Origin: Pseudomonas guariconensis
Lineage (GTDB): Bacteria > Pseudomonadota > Gammaproteobacteria > Pseudomonadales > Pseudomonadaceae
Assembly (NCBI RefSeq): GCF_015680235.1
Contig: NZ_JADLJL010000028.1
Location: 1 to 62,918, forward strand
Length of the DNA stretch: 62,918 nucleotides
Direction: 5' to 3'
Within the stretch, counting starts at the first letter, position 1. Each line of letters begins with the position of its first letter. A program made the position numbers and the translations under genes. The notes beneath the pieces were generated by a model. That model saw only the letters and a program-made list of their open reading frames with translations, searched no databases and was not told the origin of the DNA. Below, in pieces: positions 61,809-62,918 of this stretch.

Positions 61809-62603
61809 ATGCGCATCGCTCTCTACCAGGGCACGCCCAGGCCACTGGACGTCGCCGGCAACCTTGAGCGCCTGCACCAGCAGGCCCAGCTGGCAGCCGG
61901 CCGCGGCGCGCAGTTGCTGGTATGCCCGGAGATGTTCCTGACCGGCTACAACATCGGCCTGCCAGCCGTGCAACGCCTGGCCGAGGCCGATGATGGCGCG
62001 TCGGCCATGGAGGTGGTGAAAATCGCCCAGGCCAACCGCATCGCTATCGTCTACGGCTACCCCGAACGGGCCGAGGATGGCGCGATCTACAACAGCGTGC
62101 AGTTGATCGACGCCCAGGGTCGCAGCCTGTGCAACTACCGCAAGACTCACCTGTTCGGCGACTTGGATCGAGCCATGTTCAGCCCCGGCCCCGACCACTT
62201 CCCGGTGGTCGAGTTGGGCGGTTGGAAGCTCGGCATGCTGATCTGCTACGACATCGAGTTCCCGGAAAACGCGCGTCGCCTGGCCCTGGCCGGCGCCGAG
62301 CTTATTCTGGTGCCGACCGCGAACATGGAGCCCTACGATTTCATCTGCCAGGTCACCGTGCGGGCACGGGCGCAGGAGAACCAGTGCTACCTGGTGTACG
62401 CCAACTATTGTGGCGCTGAGGGTGAAATCCGGTATTGCGGGCAGAGCAGCATCGTCGGGCCGGATGGGGACGTGTTGGCGCTGGCTGAGCGAGATGAGAG
62501 CGTGCTGCTGGCGGAGCTGGATCGAGAGCGGGTAGTGCGCGGGCGCGCGGCGTTTCCCTACCTGACGGATCTGCGGCAAGAGCTGCATTCGCGTAACGGG
62601 TGA
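61809..62603 (+). CDS. davA: 5-aminovaleramide amidohydrolase DavA
   Basis: A 264-residue nitrilase-superfamily amidase that makes 5-aminovalerate and ammonia. The catalytic triad is E41 (CPEMFLTGY), K112 (YRKTHLFGD) and C146 (LICYDIEFPE). AAGGAGG lies upstream of the ATG. It follows davB by 15 bp. The 5-aminovalerate goes on to glutarate through enzymes encoded elsewhere. Confidence 0.95.
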   Translation: MRIALYQGTPRPLDVAGNLERLHQQAQLAAGRGAQLLVCPEMFLTGYNIGLPAVQRLAEADDGASAMEVVKIAQANRIAIVYGYPERAEDGAIYNSVQLIDAQGRSLCNYRKTHLFGDLDRAMFSPGPDHFPVVELGGWKLGMLICYDIEFPENARRLALAGAELILVPTANMEPYDFICQVTVRARAQENQCYLVYANYCGAEGEIRYCGQSSIVGPDGDVLALAERDESVLLAELDRERVVRGRAAFPYLTDLRQELHSRNG

Positions 62604-62625
62604 GATCGATCCGGGCCGCTATGCG

Positions 62626-62918
62626 GCCCAATCGCGGGGCAAGCCCGCTCCCACAACGGGTAGCAATCCCTGTAGGAAACGCGGGCCGCTGGGCCGCCCA
62701 ATCGCGGGGCAAGCCCGCTCCCACAACGGGTAGCAATCCCTGTAGGAAACGCGGGCCGCTGGGCCGCCCAATCGCGGGACAAGCCCGCTCCCACAACGGG
62801 TAGCAATCCCTGTAGGAAACGCGGGCCGCTGGGCCGCCCAATCGCGGGGCAAGCCCGCTCCCACAACGGGTAGCAATCCCTGTAGGAAACGCGGGCCGCT
62901 GGGCCGCCCAATCGCGGG
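62626..62918. repeat. Tandem 70-bp repeat array containing REP units
   Basis: The block AAGCCCGCTCCCACAACGGG recurs at 62641, 62711, 62781 and 62851, an exact 70-bp period. Each unit is a REP followed by TAGCAATCCCTGTAGGAAAC and a GC-rich GGCCGCTGGGCCGCC hairpin. Copies are near identical (one G-to-A change in the third). The array runs off the right edge. No gene is supported in the last 315 bp. Confidence 0.92.

Noticed and set aside
59955..62588. 877-codon minus-strand frame opposite davB and davA
   Set aside because: Antisense to two enzymes with intact FAD and nitrilase motifs; no recognisable domain of its own.
62353..62911. Repetitive minus-strand frames (MGGPAARVSYRDCYPLWE and similar)
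   Set aside because: They are translations of the 70-bp REP array, not a repeat protein; the repeat has intergenic hairpins and lacks a start signal.

Overview
The window is chromosomal DNA from a fluorescent Pseudomonas of the P. putida group. The evidence is a GC-rich genome, Pseudomonas-type rRNA leader sequence at the left edge, scattered putida-type REP elements, the separate trpE and trpGDC units, the AmgK/MurU cell-wall recycling pair, the EstA/EstP-type autotransporter esterase and the DavB/DavA lysine pathway. Most of the window is conserved housekeeping DNA. Function calls rest on motif recognition, not database searches.

Layout. 1-500: leader and three tandem promoters of an rRNA operon that runs off the left edge. 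0.5-6 kb: tyrS, an M23 peptidoglycan peptidase, anmK, erpA, argC. 6-11.7 kb: hemJ-like gene, short-chain dehydrogenase, HIT protein, coq7, DUF2157-like membrane protein, OsmC-like protein, crp/vfr-type regulator, lipoate-ligase-like protein. 11.8-19.7 kb: trpGDC, estA, trpE, gph and rpe, with two matching Trp-rich leader peptides, one in front of trpGDC and one fused in frame to the end of gph in front of trpE. 19.9-27.8 kb: a polyamine-type ABC transporter and a two-component pair. 27.9-39.3 kb: DUF3530 protein, djlA-murU-amgK, then lptD-surA-pdxA-rsmA-apaG-apaH-glpE. 39.4-44.5 kb: the stress cluster prkA-yeaH-spoVR. 44.6-53.1 kb: cca, folK, folB, plsY, tsaD and the rpsU-dnaG-rpoD block. 53.2-57.1 kb: a large SBP-PAS-GGDEF-EAL c-di-GMP protein and a CAU-anticodon tRNA. 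57.1-59.4 kb: a small AT-richer accessory segment with a Fic protein and a family-25 glycosyltransferase. 59.4-62.6 kb: an Lrp-type regulator and davBA for lysine catabolism. 62.6 kb to the end: a tandem 70-bp REP-containing repeat array that continues past the window.

Shared themes. AnmK, AmgK and MurU form three steps of muropeptide recycling, and an M23 endopeptidase gene lies directly before anmK. TrpE, TrpG, TrpD and TrpC are encoded in two units that appear to sense charged tRNA-Trp through near-identical leader peptides. The most unusual sites are the gph/trpE-leader fusion, two tandem 29-bp palindromes 16 bp in front of the Fic gene, and the 70-bp repeat array at the right edge.
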